Of a stretch of DNA of 64,000 nt, positions 34,350-48,500 are shown in pieces. Each line of letters opens with the position of its first letter. Within the stretch, counting starts at the first letter, position 1. The position numbers and the translations under genes are program-made. Under the pieces are notes generated by a model, which did no database searches, was not told the origin of the DNA, and saw only the letters and a list, made by a program, of their open reading frames with translations. This DNA is from Xestospongia muta (lineage: Eukaryota > Porifera > Demospongiae > Haplosclerida > Petrosiidae), in contig OY848918.1 in the NCBI GenBank assembly GCA_963693285.1, positions 16,490,263-16,554,262 on the forward strand, given 5' to 3'.

Positions 34350-35990
34350 TCACTTGGTTTAATAGGTGCATTATTTTTTATTTCATCCTCAGATTCATAA
34401 ATATTATTGTCCAAAACAAAGATACAGTGGTAGTGTCTGTTTTCTCATCTTTCTCCTTCTTAGGATACATGTCAACACTATATTTTAAATCAATACAAAC
34501 AACAGAGACAGTCTCTTCTTAACTACATACTGGAAACTAGAGAAGACAAGATAATGTATATACATGTATTTGTACATGTATACATGAATTACTAAAACAT
34601 GTACAGTATATATGACATATACATGTAAATATACTAGCTAATAATGATATAGTCAATATTTTATGAAAATTAACAAATTACTTCAAGTTAGTTGTCTTTC
34701 ATTATTTAGTAATATTTTTTTTATTTGTAGTTACATGTATTTTAGAAGTCATGAACATCATTAACGAGTCATTTGGAAAGTGAAAATTCAGACTTTACAT
34801 TTTTAATGTATGAGAGATATTTGTACAGTGATGTGGTTAAGTCCTTTAATTGGTATGTATTGTATATGTCACTAGTTTACCTGTTCAGTTTAACTCTTAG
34901 TTAGGTCCTAGAAAAACCTCGAATAAAGTAGAAATAATGATAGTTATAATCAAAGCACAGGTCAGTTTAAATTGTCCATTTCAAGCTCTTGTCTCTTACA
35001 TCAAGACACGTAGTATCTTACTTGCTATGTATTAAATGATTGACCACACCTCTAAATATTAATTAGGTATAATATTTCCTGATTGCACCGAGTACTTCCT
35101 GTAGACTAAAAGTAGATGTTCCTTTTATTAATAATTATTGGAGGTGTGGCTACTAAACCATGTAGTATCTTATCAAGATATTGCTGTTCCACTTACTTAT
35201 CGACATAATTGGTTTGGTCATTAAAGAGTTCAGTCTACAAAATAATGAGAAAGATAATTTCATTGTTTGTTTGTCCATTTCTCTGTCTATCCATTTTTAG
35301 GTACTGTCCATTTCTCTTACAATACATCCATTCACATGTATCCATTTTATTAGGTTCTACTATCATGTAATACAGTGATGTTCTATATCTTGTCCACTTA
35401 ATATTATAGATATCAAGTAAGATGATAATTATTGATAATATTCAAAAAACAAGTAAGAACAAGTTAATTGATGACATTAAAATAATTGTCTTATTTGTAC
35501 TATTGTAACAGTGGTCTCATCCCCAGACTATTACATCCCTTGGCTAAAGGTTGTCTGGAGCTTTATTGGAATTTTTAGTGCAGGAAATCTTAAATATAGC
35601 AATTGTAATGTTTGTGTCTACACATCCTATTTCCAACCACAATTAAAAATAGTGAACTTTATCTTTACATGTAGTGTGATATTAATCATGTTAATTTACC
35701 ACAATTTCAATTTATGTATTTATTGGACACAGTAATAATAAGTTAATATCAATTTATGTCCAAAGAAAACTAAACAATGGTAGCAGACTATCATTAGCTA
35801 TGAGACATGGTAATGTTTGGATGATACTGTTGTCACTCATTAATAGTGTTATGTAATATCTCATTTGATAATTATAATATATAAGTCTTGTGATTGTATT
35901 ATGTCATATCAATTTTATAATGTTTAGTTATAGTCCTGTCCTCAAACTATCACAACTTACAGTACTCTATACACTATGAACCATACTGTA
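34350..35990. other. Intergenic stretch, no gene seen
   Basis: AT-rich sequence between the ABCG pseudogene and the 3' end of the ROCO-like gene. The only frame above 70 codons (plus strand, 35511-35735) has no recognisable features. If the ABCG locus has a promoter, it should lie here. Confidence 0.5.
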
Positions 35991-35995
35991 AGAAG

Positions 35996-36078
35996 TGTGA
36001 AAAAGCCAAACATTACACTCTCTATAATACCTGGAAGTGACAGGAACCATCAACACGCGTGTGGTAAACTGCATTGTG
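35996..36078 (+). other. Exon-like duplicated block, copy 2
   Basis: Partner of 2245-2327. It is open in the same frame (NITLSIIPGSDRNHQ, CGKLHC) and followed by the same GTAAGA donor. The two copies differ at about 9 of 83 positions. It lies about 330 bp beyond the stop of the ROCO-like gene, on the opposite strand. Confidence 0.35.
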
Positions 36079-36409
36079 GTAAGAGTATTGACCTCTTTTC
36101 AACTTGTTGTTGTTATCTCTTATCTTCATAGAAAAATTACAAAGAGATAGTTGCAGCTTCCAGGTGAAGTAGCTTAAGCCCAGTAGGAGCAAACCATATT
36201 ATTCAGAGAAAAAGCAATTGTGTAGCAATTATAATTATTCACCAAGACAATGCATATACTTCCTTAAAATGTTTTGACCACTAACATAACTTTTTTAATG
36301 TGAGGAATTTCTTTCATTTAAAAAGCATAAAGGAAAAACTGCATAACTACATAAATGGTAATGATGTGTCTATTTAATTACAATATTAAGTTTATGTTGA
36401 TTCAAGATG

Positions 36410-36507
36410 TTAGAAAAAGTAAACAAACACAATTGCAATAACTCCTATGAGTAAAGTGATGGCCAGAATTATCTCATTTCTTCGTATAATCTTTTGAGTT
36501 GCAGATC
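36410..36507 (-). CDS. Last exon: C-terminal transmembrane helix and stop
   Basis: After an AATAG acceptor, phase 1, it encodes SATQKIIRRNE and then ILAITLLIGVIAIVFVYFF and TAA. A basic stretch followed by about 20 hydrophobic residues at the very C-terminus is the layout of a tail anchor, with the rest of the protein in the cytosol. Confidence 0.75.
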
Positions 36508-39500
36508 CTATTAAAAACATTAAAAAAATTATTATTTGTGATTTGTAGTTATTGGCAAATATATAATCATTCTGACATTTTGCATAATTAATTTTACTTG
36601 GCTCATTTTTTTATAAATCTAATTCAGAAGGTGTTGTGTCTACTTTGGGACTAAACATCATAACAATCACTCTCATATAATTGACATACCTGCTATATTG
36701 TCATTTTTAAACAAGGACAAATCTAATTCATCAGCATTAAAGGCATCTTTAAATTAAATAAAATGTATATGCTGTAATTTTAAAATGATCACTTAGGCTT
36801 TTTAGTGTTGTGCTTTTACTTGCAAAAATTACCAATTTCATGCTTATTATTCAAACTAACTTGGTGATTTTAAGTTAAATTTTAAGTTGTTATTAAAACA
36901 AAACAGTTTATTATGAAATTAAAATAATTAGATTATTAATATGACGTTATTTAGACAAGACTAGACAGAGTACAAATTTTAAATGGATAGATCTGCAAGG
37001 ATGAACAGATATGATAATACGACTATTACATATAATTAAGGTTTTGTATTGTATAACTGACAATAAATAAACAGACTCTAACAATGACTTCTTGAGTAAA
37101 AATCAGAACATATAATACATTGTCACAGCAATTACTTGTTTGTATACATACTATAGTTTCAAGTCTTCATAATTATCAGATAACTTGTAGTTACATTATT
37201 ACTCATAACACAGAAAATCCAAATCTGTCTTAAATGCTTAAGGAGCTATTTCTAGCTTCACTTGTGGTAGCTTATATTGTAACTTGCTGTCAACTTTACT
37301 GTGGTTAGTTACAATTCTCATTCCAAATAATAATCTTACAAATTCAGTCAAATCAAAGGCTAAGAATGACACAAAATGACATAAACCTGTGCTTTCTAAT
37401 ACTATGTAGTAGTTACTAACATATATTTAATAAAGAATCATAAACACTGCTTTCTTGCACATAATCTACTAGTGTGCTTCTGTTTGTATCAAGCTATTAT
37501 AGAGCAATGACTTTGAGTGGTCTCAACTGTGGCTAATCGACATCAATAATAAATTGAGTCTGTCAAATCATGTCTAAATAGCTTTACAATATTATATGAA
37601 GACAATACCATTAATGTCAGAAGTTAAAGATGGTAGTACTGATGGTATGAGGGAGACCATCCTACTTCATGCTAGCCCTTCATAAATATTGACATCTGAA
37701 CAACTACCATCCATCACGCTTGGTATTGATAGTAATGACATTAAAATTGTCACCTTTTTTAATGGTTATCTCATCATGATGCTCTGCAGTATAAGATGAC
37801 AGGACTTTAGCTTTTAACTGGCTGTGACGTTGATCTCTGGAATCAAATGATGATGAAATAGAAATAGGTGTCTCTGGAACTTGAAAGCAAGAATAATTAA
37901 AATAATAGTTATTCATTTTAAATCATGGCTAGTATTGACGTTCAATACTGACATTTAAAATACATGAAAGGAATTACATTTATCAAGTACATGAAAATGA
38001 TGAGTACAGATATGAAATTATTACTATAAGTAAAATATTGAATGCATCACCACAAAAAATAACTATAAGTACTATATTTATTATATAATTATTAGAAAAG
38101 ATAAAGATGCAACAGTGATTGCTTTGAACTCAATTATTGCATTAGATATTGTTAACTGAACTGCTTACTTATTTTAAGTTTTTGACGAATTTCAATGGCA
38201 AGAGCTTTCTTCTGAAGAGGTCCGTCTATGATATCAAGAATATTGCCCCATGAAGCAGGAGTTGGTTCATTATCCAACCAGCTTTGTAACATTTTTGACA
38301 TCTTAACTTGATTTGAAAGTGAGGAAGTGGACAAACTATCAATGGTGTCTGGATCTACACCCAGTAGATCACCAATCTCTTGCCACTTACCATTGATTGA
38401 AAAAAGTAACCTTAGTAATACATAGTTTTCAGGTTTTGAAGCTATACAGTAAGAAAAATAATAATAAAATGATATTGAAGTATGAAATATAGTGCAACAT
38501 TAATGGCAAAAATATTTTTTTTCCCTGGAAACTAAGGAAACACAGTTTGGTTGGCTTGATTGAAGGCCTCTCAATTAAGTCAATGAATATTAATTATTAT
38601 TAAATATTGCCTTTGTAAAAGTGTTTGTACTAGAATAGTTGATTTTCCAGTTCCAATGCTTATCTATCAATATGTCGTTTATATATTACGCAACGAGACT
38701 AAGCAGTGACAATACTTAAGACTAATTGAGATTGTTGCTATATGTCCTCTTAAACACTTTACTCATGTAAACTAGTTTGTTAGCAGTAAAATATAGAAAT
38801 TGTAATTGCAATTATAGTACGTATATACATAAATTGATGACAGATTGCTGATGAACACAATATTTAACAACAAATAGTTTTATAAGGAAACACAGTTTGG
38901 TTGGCTTGATTGAAGGCCTCTTAATTAAGTCTATGAATATTAATTATTATTAAATTTTGCCTTTGTAAAAGTGTTTGTACTAGAATAGTTGATCTTCCAG
39001 TTCCAATGTTTATCTATCAATATGTTGTTTATATATTATGCAACGAGACTAAGCAGTGACAATTCTATAAGACTAATTGACATCGTTGCTATATGTCCTC
39101 TTAAAAGTATTACACATGTAAACTAGTTTGTTAGCAGCAAAAATAGAGAAATTATAATTGGAATTATAGTACGTATATACATAAATTGATGACAGATTGC
39201 TGATGAACATAATATTTAACAACAAGTAGTTATATACATAATGTCTCTTGTTATCTGTCTGAACTAATCTATTCATTGTCATCCTAAGATTGTATCGTGA
39301 CAAAAGAGCAAGATAGTTAACAAAGATTCATATGGACAGACAAAGTACTTAAGGTTGATAAGCATGTTAGTTAAAAGCTTTACCAAACATTTATAAAATT
39401 TTGTTAATAGAGTTGTGCATAGCTCTGAAGTCAATGATTCAGCTTAATTTCACAAAGTACTTTAATAATATAAAGAATTATATCAATTGCATATAACTAT

Positions 39501-42500
39501 TAAAAGAACACAAGTACATATTCCAGTTATGTCTTAGCATTTCAATAAATCGCCTGTCATTTAAAACTGAAAGGTGATATTTTTTGACAAAATATAATGA
39601 TAGAACAATATAATATAAATATATATATACATAGATAGAGAGAGAGAGCAACATACCTAAAGTAATTGGAACACCACTCATCATCTCAGATTTTGTATTA
39701 GAATAAGATCCTTGAGTGTCTATATTTTAAAATTCAAATCAATGTAATGTTTATAATAGTAATTATAATACATTGTTTCAAAATAATATTCTCTCATTTG
39801 TCTATATTACCATCTTAATAGAGTTATTATGTATACAAGATATCATTTGTAAACATTGTTCATACCATGTGTATCCAAAATGGGAGGGACTTGAACCAAC
39901 TGTATTTGATGACCTGATGTTTGATCTATAAGTAAAGTAACGATTGAAATGAAATCAAATGATAATGATAAAAGGGTAGGTTTGTCTGGAACTAGAGAAT
40001 TTAAATGACTAATAATTATAGCTACTTTATTTAACTGTAGAGTAGGCATTGATATTATTAATGAAACTGATATGTTGTTCATTTGTCAGTATAGAGAAGA
40101 ACAAACTAAGATCAACGAAATGGAATATAGTTCATGTCATCACATTGAATATCTGGTTCTATGTTTATGCATCAACAAGTTATTATATGTATATCATGCA
40201 AATTTGTCCAAAAACAATAATCTTAAGTAAAGCTAATTGATATGGTAACTATATAAAGTCCACTGAAATCACATTTTCAACAGTTTAGAGTTAGTAAAGA
40301 AATAAATTTATTATACCTTTAATGTTAGAAGGAGAAGATGATAGTGTTGATGGTATGAGTGAGAGATAATTGCTTGGTGCCAATCCTTCTTGAATACCAT
40401 ATCTTATCAACCACCGTCCATCTTGTTCTGTTTCCATGGTGATGACTTCAACAATGTAACCTTCTTTGATGGTAATCTCATCATCTTGGACAGCAGTGTA
40501 TGAAAAAATAACTTTAGCTTTTAACTGGTCATGGGGTTGTTCTCTTGAATCATGTGATGAAGTATGAACAAGCCTCTCTGGAACTAGAAAATCAGCAAGA
40601 GCTTAAATGAAAATTATTAATAAACGATATATCATAGTTCCTACAAAGTTTGTAATTAATAAATGTGATGATATCATATAAAGTCACCATCATCCTTTTA
40701 TATTGATTTATGCATTGCAAAGATATGGAAAAATTCTTATAACTAGAGGTGTTAAAATATATCAGGTCCTTAGGCTCCATACATGCCAAATTCATAGTGA
40801 TTGACTTGTTAGTCATTTTGTTCTTATGATACTAATATTAAGACTCAATTAACAGAAAGTCATGATTTCCTAGTGCTTATCAGTCAGTAAATATTAGATC
40901 AATTACCTTTTTTGCCAGACCTCTTAATTTAATCAGTATTAATACTATCATTATCATTTACACAAATGTGGGATATGAAGCAATCAATGTTTGATTCTTT
41001 GTTATACAGTTCTTATGCTTATACATCAACATGTTATTTATATGTACAATATGCTATATGACTAAACAATGGTGTTAACTATTATTACTACATTGGATTC
41101 TCTCCAATCTCATTTAAATAGAAATATATGAAGAAAATGACTTCAATTTACCTTCAATTGTGGGAGGTAAATGTGGCAGTACTGATGGTGAACATTCTAT
41201 ATCTACATCAGTGCCTTGATTGTCTAGAGTGAATATGAATAATCATTAAACACATTATTTGTTTTCTCTAAAATGTAGTTGTTATTTTTCACACATTAAA
41301 AATACTGTAAGTATTATAATATTACAATATTATAACTTTTGTCGTCTAAGTTTCATAATATTTTATAGATATACAGTCAATAAGATGTGTGTTAATGCTT
41401 TATTACTAAATTATAACTAACCCAGTGGTGTTGTACTGCTGACAGAAGATCCATCCTGTATCCATGGTAATTGTCGTAATGAGTCAATGTCTGCTGTTAA
41501 GCGAGCATCTCTGCAACAAGTAACGATTTCTTTATCTTCATTTGGACGACAAAGATGATTGGGGACAAGTGGACATATTGAGCATAGGAAACGCTCCTGA
41601 GGTACAGAGAGAATCGGTTTATACTGGAATTTTGTTACAACATATCCAATGCATTCGAGAACGGCTTTTCTGAGAGCTGAACATTTTTTGCTGCGGCCAG
41701 TGTAATATATCTCTAACCAATAAATCGAGTCTACTAGTAAAACACTTCCACCAGGACCAATACATGATAACTGAATGGCATTACGAAACTGCATTGATTC
41801 CTCTGGTAGTTCATCCAATTGTGATGGTTGATGTAGATCGAATTGAGGTGAAGCATTTCGCTTGAGCAGACTAACTATCAAAGCAGGAAAGAGACCTTGT
41901 GGAATTGGTTTCATATCCCATGTCAAAACAAAAGAATCGAGCTTTTTCAGAAAAGGGCCTCTAATGTTCTCCAAATGAGATGTTGTAGGTAGCACAGAAG
42001 GCAGGAAAAACTTTCCCTTTTGAAGCAAACGAGCAATGATAAATCTATCATCCATCAGCTTTAAGAAATCATCTGGTGTGAAATCTGGTGTGAAACCTTC
42101 TGAAAGCCAGTCAAGTAACTCACGCATAAAGGTTCCTTCGTATTTAAGTTGGTTGTAAGCATTTGGGGGAATAACAATATTCATTTCTTCTAAGTAAGCA
42201 ACAGCATCAGCGAAAAAAAATGCTGATCAATTCTGACAGCTTATTGAATAGCGGCTGTGGGTGGAGAAAAACCACATTAGGTAATACATCAGGAAAATAC
42301 AAGAAAATCGTCAAGTCGTGATAGAACATGAATGCCGCCTCGACATCTCTACGATTCATCTTCAGTGTGAGCCCAATTTTCAAGCACTCACTCTTACTGA
42401 CAACCATTGACTCAGTAGTCTCCTGAAGATCCTGTAACTCTAGCTGAAACAAGAACCATCGCACTGGAATTTCTGCTTCAATGTAAGATTGGCATACGAT

Positions 42501-45500
42501 CGTGCGAATTTTTTTGGCAATCTGCTTTTCATACTCACCTCTAGCAGTTGTGTTGAGAGGGAATATTATCTGCTTTTCTCTTTCACAAAAATTTACACGC
42601 ACATCGCTAAACTGTTTTAATGTAGACCACAAACGAGCATTCTTTTCCTCCAGAGACTCGCATTCAATTACTTTATCAAAAAACGTGCCAAGAACAAGAA
42701 GGGAAGGTTTAGGATGTGAAAACTTAACGTGAATTTTGCGCAAGTCAGGCTGATCTATGGATGCTAGCGAACGAAAGGAAGACTCAAGTAGCTGTAAATT
42801 GGTAATCTGTCGCTCCACTGGTATGCCAATTTGTTGATCTTTGAAGCTAAAATAGAATTTAGGTTTGTCATCAAGCTTCTCGTTTAGCTTTTGTGTAAGT
42901 ATATTGACTGGATTATAATGTAGCAATGCCGGAGCTATGTCCAGGAATGGCGCTTGTCCACCAGAGTCAATACAGTGTATCCAGTGGGTGTTATTAAGCT
43001 CAGGTGACTCATCTACAATAGGTAAGACTTTCATTATCTCATTAGCAACTGCTGATACAGGTTGAGGAAGTGACTTGAGAGAAGGAACTGAGGTTTTATC
43101 CATTGATGAAGAAGAATCTTGTGATACATTATCATCATATGATGACTCACTCTCATCATTATTAGGTGTAGTGGATTCAGATGAAGTAGACGTTTTTACT
43201 GTCTTAGCAAGCATGTCTTTGAAACACGATCGCTCTAATTTGCCCCATTTTTGGGTGGTGGATGAACTGGATTTAGATTCAATAACAACCTTCCTTATCT
43301 CAGGAGCAGTAGTCACAGGAGTACTATCGTGATTCTCTGGAGGTGGTTTATCCAGCAAAAGGTTCATAACAGATGACTTCCCTGTTCCTGGAGCTCCTGA
43401 CATTGCCAACATTGAGTATTTTGCTGTAATTTTTCCTTCATCAAGAGCTTTGTCAAGCAGCTTAGAATAATCTTTAGGAAGATGGAAGAAAGAGAATACA
43501 ATTTAATAATGCATAATTTTTGACTTTTATTAAAACAAAACAACTTAGTGTTGAAGTATACTACTTGTCATATGAAGCTATTACAATGATGAACTGATAT
43601 GATAGTATTACCACTAGACATCACAAAGATGTTTTGAATTGTATAACTGACAATACATAAACAGATTCTACTAATGACTATTTGAGTACAAATCAGAATA
43701 TGTAATACATAGGCGCAGCAATTAGATGTTCATATACATACTATAGTTCCAAGTCTTCATATCTATCAGATATCATGTGACATCTAACTGTCACTGCTAT
43801 CTTACTCATAACCAAGCCACAGAGAGTACAATTCTGTATAAAATGCTTGAGGATAAGTTTTGACTTGTGGTAGCTTACATACTAACATCCTGATAATTAA
43901 TTATATTGAGATTGGCTATAATTTAAAATACAAATGACCATATATTTATGATATATTAGTTATATCAAAGGCTGAGGATGACACAAGATGATATTATGTA
44001 TACTTGTGCTTTATAATACTATATAATAGTTTAAAATGTATTCTAATAAAGAACCATCATCATTACTATCTTGTATATAATCTACAAGTATGCTTTGTTT
44101 GTTATCAAGCTTTAGAGATCAATGACCTTGTTATATCAATACTATACATATGTTACAAATATATGTATCATAATGTAACATTAAAATATGACAATATTAA
44201 AAATATACTAAAGTAGATGACATTACAAGTATGTACAAACATAGTTATGATCTATTTAATTAGCTGGATTGATGAGGCAGTAGTTTCATAAGATACTCAT
44301 ACTCATATACTAGTATCACTTACACTATAAGTACATGTCTATTGTGATGAACTACATTACCTTTTTTGGCTTCTTCAATCAAATGTAATATAGTAGCTCT
44401 GTTCTTGTCATTAGGTTGAACCTTGTCTGCAGCTGTTTCACCTTTATTGTTCTTAATGGTAGCTTCAGCTCCATTTGATAAGAGTGATTTGATGCATTCC
44501 ATTTTACCCTCAGAGCATGCTTTATGTAATGGGGTGTCACCATCCTATGTAATGAAATAATATCACATATCATAAGATACGATACTGAGTGAATTACTTT
44601 GTAACTGATGTCTACTATTGATTATGCTGACCATGGGCAGGAGAAATCAATTATCATCACAACAAAGATGCCAGTACAGTTATATAAAATGTTAGGATTA
44701 ATACAAGCAGTAGTTTGTAAAGATTCACTCATACTGAAGATTCTATTATACAAGTCTAATTATTCTCTCAATGTAAATATTAGAGCATATTTCTACAAGT
44801 AATAAAAAGTATCCTAGTATATTCACTATGTTATCATTTACAATATCAAACAATTTAATTTATATCATGGAATAAACATAGTGACGACACTGACTATAAT
44901 TATAGTTAGTGCTAGGGTAGTATAGACATGTTGTTTATAATTATTGTGATATATGTTAGGTAATGTCATTCTAACTTATATCTGGTATTACTAGCATTCA
45001 TATGTTGTAGTAGTAGGTAGTAGTTGAATGTACATAAACAAATAGACAGACCTCAAGTGGTATGCTGTCATTATTTTATCTTTTTACTTAATTTGGCATA
45101 TCTGCTTCTCAATGAGGGCTTTTGCATCTTTTAGAACACAAAGCTACTTATTGTCTCTGTGATTATCAGCAAGTTGAAGTCAGAAACTACAAATTTTGTA
45201 ATACCAGCAGACAACCAATGCTTAAGTTCATAGCATTGTTATAACACGATATAATAAAATAATGATAACATAGTCTACTATATCACTGATTGTTAGAGAC
45301 ATAAAAAGCACTAAATGTATCTCAACATAGCTCTTTATGATTGTTTGATTTTACCAAGACCTTTATAACTAGAGTAAAGAGCCTTCAGCTAAGCAAACAA
45401 CTGATGTAATAATGATTATATTATAAGCACAGTTAATAATCAGAGTTGATAGAGTAATTCTGTTTTAGTTTGTTAATATCGTTTACATGATAAAACAATC

Positions 45501-48500
45501 AATGTCAAATGATAAAACAACAAGTAGATACACAATTATAAACACATTAGTACTATACTACACATTGAAGCAATGATTTCCTTATAATATCAGACACTAG
45601 CAAACATATTTCAATTATATCCCTTAGTTGGTAGATGTGACAAATATGTGATAACAATAATCATTAGGAATATCCTGATGTTATAAATCTGTGACACAGC
45701 CTATACTGTAAATTTTGTCTAACTGTAACTATTAAACCTTGCTTGAATTAACCTTCAAATGTTTATAATAAATTAAGGTACTACTTGTCTATCTATTGCA
45801 ACCAAAATCAATTTGTTCTAGGGATAGAAGATTTGTGAAAGTTCTCTTAATATTCAGCTGACTCACTAGTAAAGTAATTGAAGTAGGCATCACCTTCTAA
45901 GAAAATAAATTGGTACTTTAGTTTTTGTAGGCATTATGTCATATTGTGTTAATTATAGCTACTACGATAATCACTTATCTCTGTGTAGTTATTTAAGGAG
46001 TGTTCATATAACAACTTATAGGAGATGATTAAACCACAAATATCTACATAATTACATGTATTAATAACAACATTACATACAAAATACAGTCATGTATAAT
46101 AATAACAACATATTTAAATAATGGAAATACTTACTTTGTCAATAGGATCCAGTGATGCACCAGCTTTAATAAGTATATGAGCTGTTTCAGAATTGCCCCA
46201 GTAAGCAGCATAGTGAAGAGGAGTAGTCTTGTCCTACATAAAAGATATGTCAGTATTTATGATCAATTAATTTTAGAATATACAGTTACATCTAATGATA
46301 CATTACAAAGGCTAGATAAAATAACTCAATATCATTTCACTAATGTATATACACAGGTTAATACTCTATGTGTTGTCAGCAGTGTAGTGTTGTAATTGTT
46401 TAACAATAACTAAAACTAAAACCATTTTTGTAAAATGGAAATCATCATTGTTAACAATAACAAAACTATAACTAAAATTAGTTAGAAATCATTAACAAAC
46501 AATTACTAAAACAAAAATTGCAGCTCTATACTAGTAAAATAAGAAAAAATTATTAACACGGTGATGTGTAAATAAGGTGCATAGACCAATTGAATGGTCA
46601 AAGAACTTTTACAATACCACAGTCATCACCTGACTTGGCTGTTTATATGAGGATTTATTTGCAGCTGCAACTCAAACCATTTTTTCTCAAGTTTCATTGA
46701 GATGGCAACAGCTTCACATTCGGGAAGGAAAAAGAGCAGCCCTTTGTGGGAATATTTCAAATACGATGAGGCATCAGGAAAGACAGTGTCAAGTCAAGAT
46801 GAATGATAAAATTTGTGAGACAAACTTTAAAGGAAAGTTTAGCACTAACTTGAAGGCCCACTTAAACACCAAGCATCCACAGCAAAATCAGGAGCTCATT
46901 CAAAAGGAGAAGAACATTATAAAGGAAAAAGAGTCAGCTTTGGTTAAGTCAAAAAGGTCCCAATGTAATATTAAGAGCTGGCAAACACTTACACAAGTCC
47001 TAAAGATGGGAAAGAAGTATGAGAGAGACCATTCCCAGTACAAGAAAATCACTAAACAAAGAAAAAGCAACTGTCCACATCCAACTGACGCTTTGGACTA
47101 CTGGGTGAAATCTGAGCCATTGTTTCCAACTCTGTCGAATGTTGCTTGTGATGTCCTTGTTGTGCTAGCGTCTTCTGCACCTATTGAAAGAATATTTTCA
47201 AATGCAGGAGATGCTTGCATTGGAAAACGAAATCGATTAACAAATGCAAACCTTGAAAGAGAAGTTCTCATCAAAAGCATCAAGGCCTACTTAAACATTT
47301 CACATTGTACATTGTACATTTGGCACTTAAATGTTACCCTTTAAAATAGACTTTCATCAATAACAATAACAAAAATTTGATTCACTAACAATAACTAAAG
47401 CAAATACTAACATCAATTTTATGAACAATCAATAACAAAAACTAAAATTCAAACAAATTTTGTACAATAACAATAACAGCAACTAAATACAAATTCAATA
47501 CTTTTACAGCACTACAGCAGTGGTATTCATGATAATATTTTTTCTATTATGCCCATTAAAGTTTGTTGTATAATGGTTTATTTGTATAACAGACTAGTGT
47601 AAACAATCAACAGTGAGTACTTGATTGTTTTAAAATAGTACTATAATTGTCATTGACATAGATATGACCAATGAAGAGTCAAAAGGCACACAAAGAATTT
47701 TAATATTATTTTTATAAACGTTTTTTTTATTTTTTGGGACATTGTTTGTTTCTGTACGTACTATTTCATCATATGATATACTTGTCTTAATATAAAATAC
47801 AAAACTGACAAGTAAATGTTAAAGTATAGTCAAATATGCAATATAACACTTGTCTACACAAGGTAAGGCACTTTAAATATACTATGAGGCTATAGGCAAG
47901 TTATCTACAAGACTTATCATGATCAAGTCTTGTGATCTATACTGGAAGCTCATGAGGACATTGTAGTACTGAACCATTATTTAGTTGCATTGCTATATAG
48001 TCTTTGACAAGGAAGAAAATATTTGTACAAGGCTTAGAGCCTTTGTGATCTCTTAATAAGTCTCTGAACTAAAGACAGAGCTCATCCAATACATATTTGT
48101 TGTTAATTGTATGCTTACCAGTATAACAGACTAATCTAAACAATCAACAATCAGTACTTAGTTGCTTTACAATATTACTGATAGCTAAAGTAGTTGAGAC
48201 TGAGGTAGAGAATGAATTTTTGATTCCACTGATAATGGCCAGACTACATTCTCTAAGGTAGAGTACTTCCTTCGAGAAAAAGAATGAACTTTTGATTCCC
48301 TAGAAAAATGTAAAACTTCCTTCTCATTGAGTTTTTGTGTTCAAGGTAGAGAGTGAAAGTTTCATTCCCCAAAAAAGGCAAGACTTCCTTTTCATGGGTA
48401 ATGGCCAGACTTCCTTCTTTAGGGTCCATAGAAAATGGCAAGACTTCCTTATCTAGGGTTGAGCATTGTGTTCAACGTGAAGAATGAACTTTTGATTGGC

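Noticed and set aside
43075..43332. 85-codon plus frame opposite the Roc exon
   Set aside because: Antisense shadow of the Ser/Asp-rich insert of the GTPase exon.
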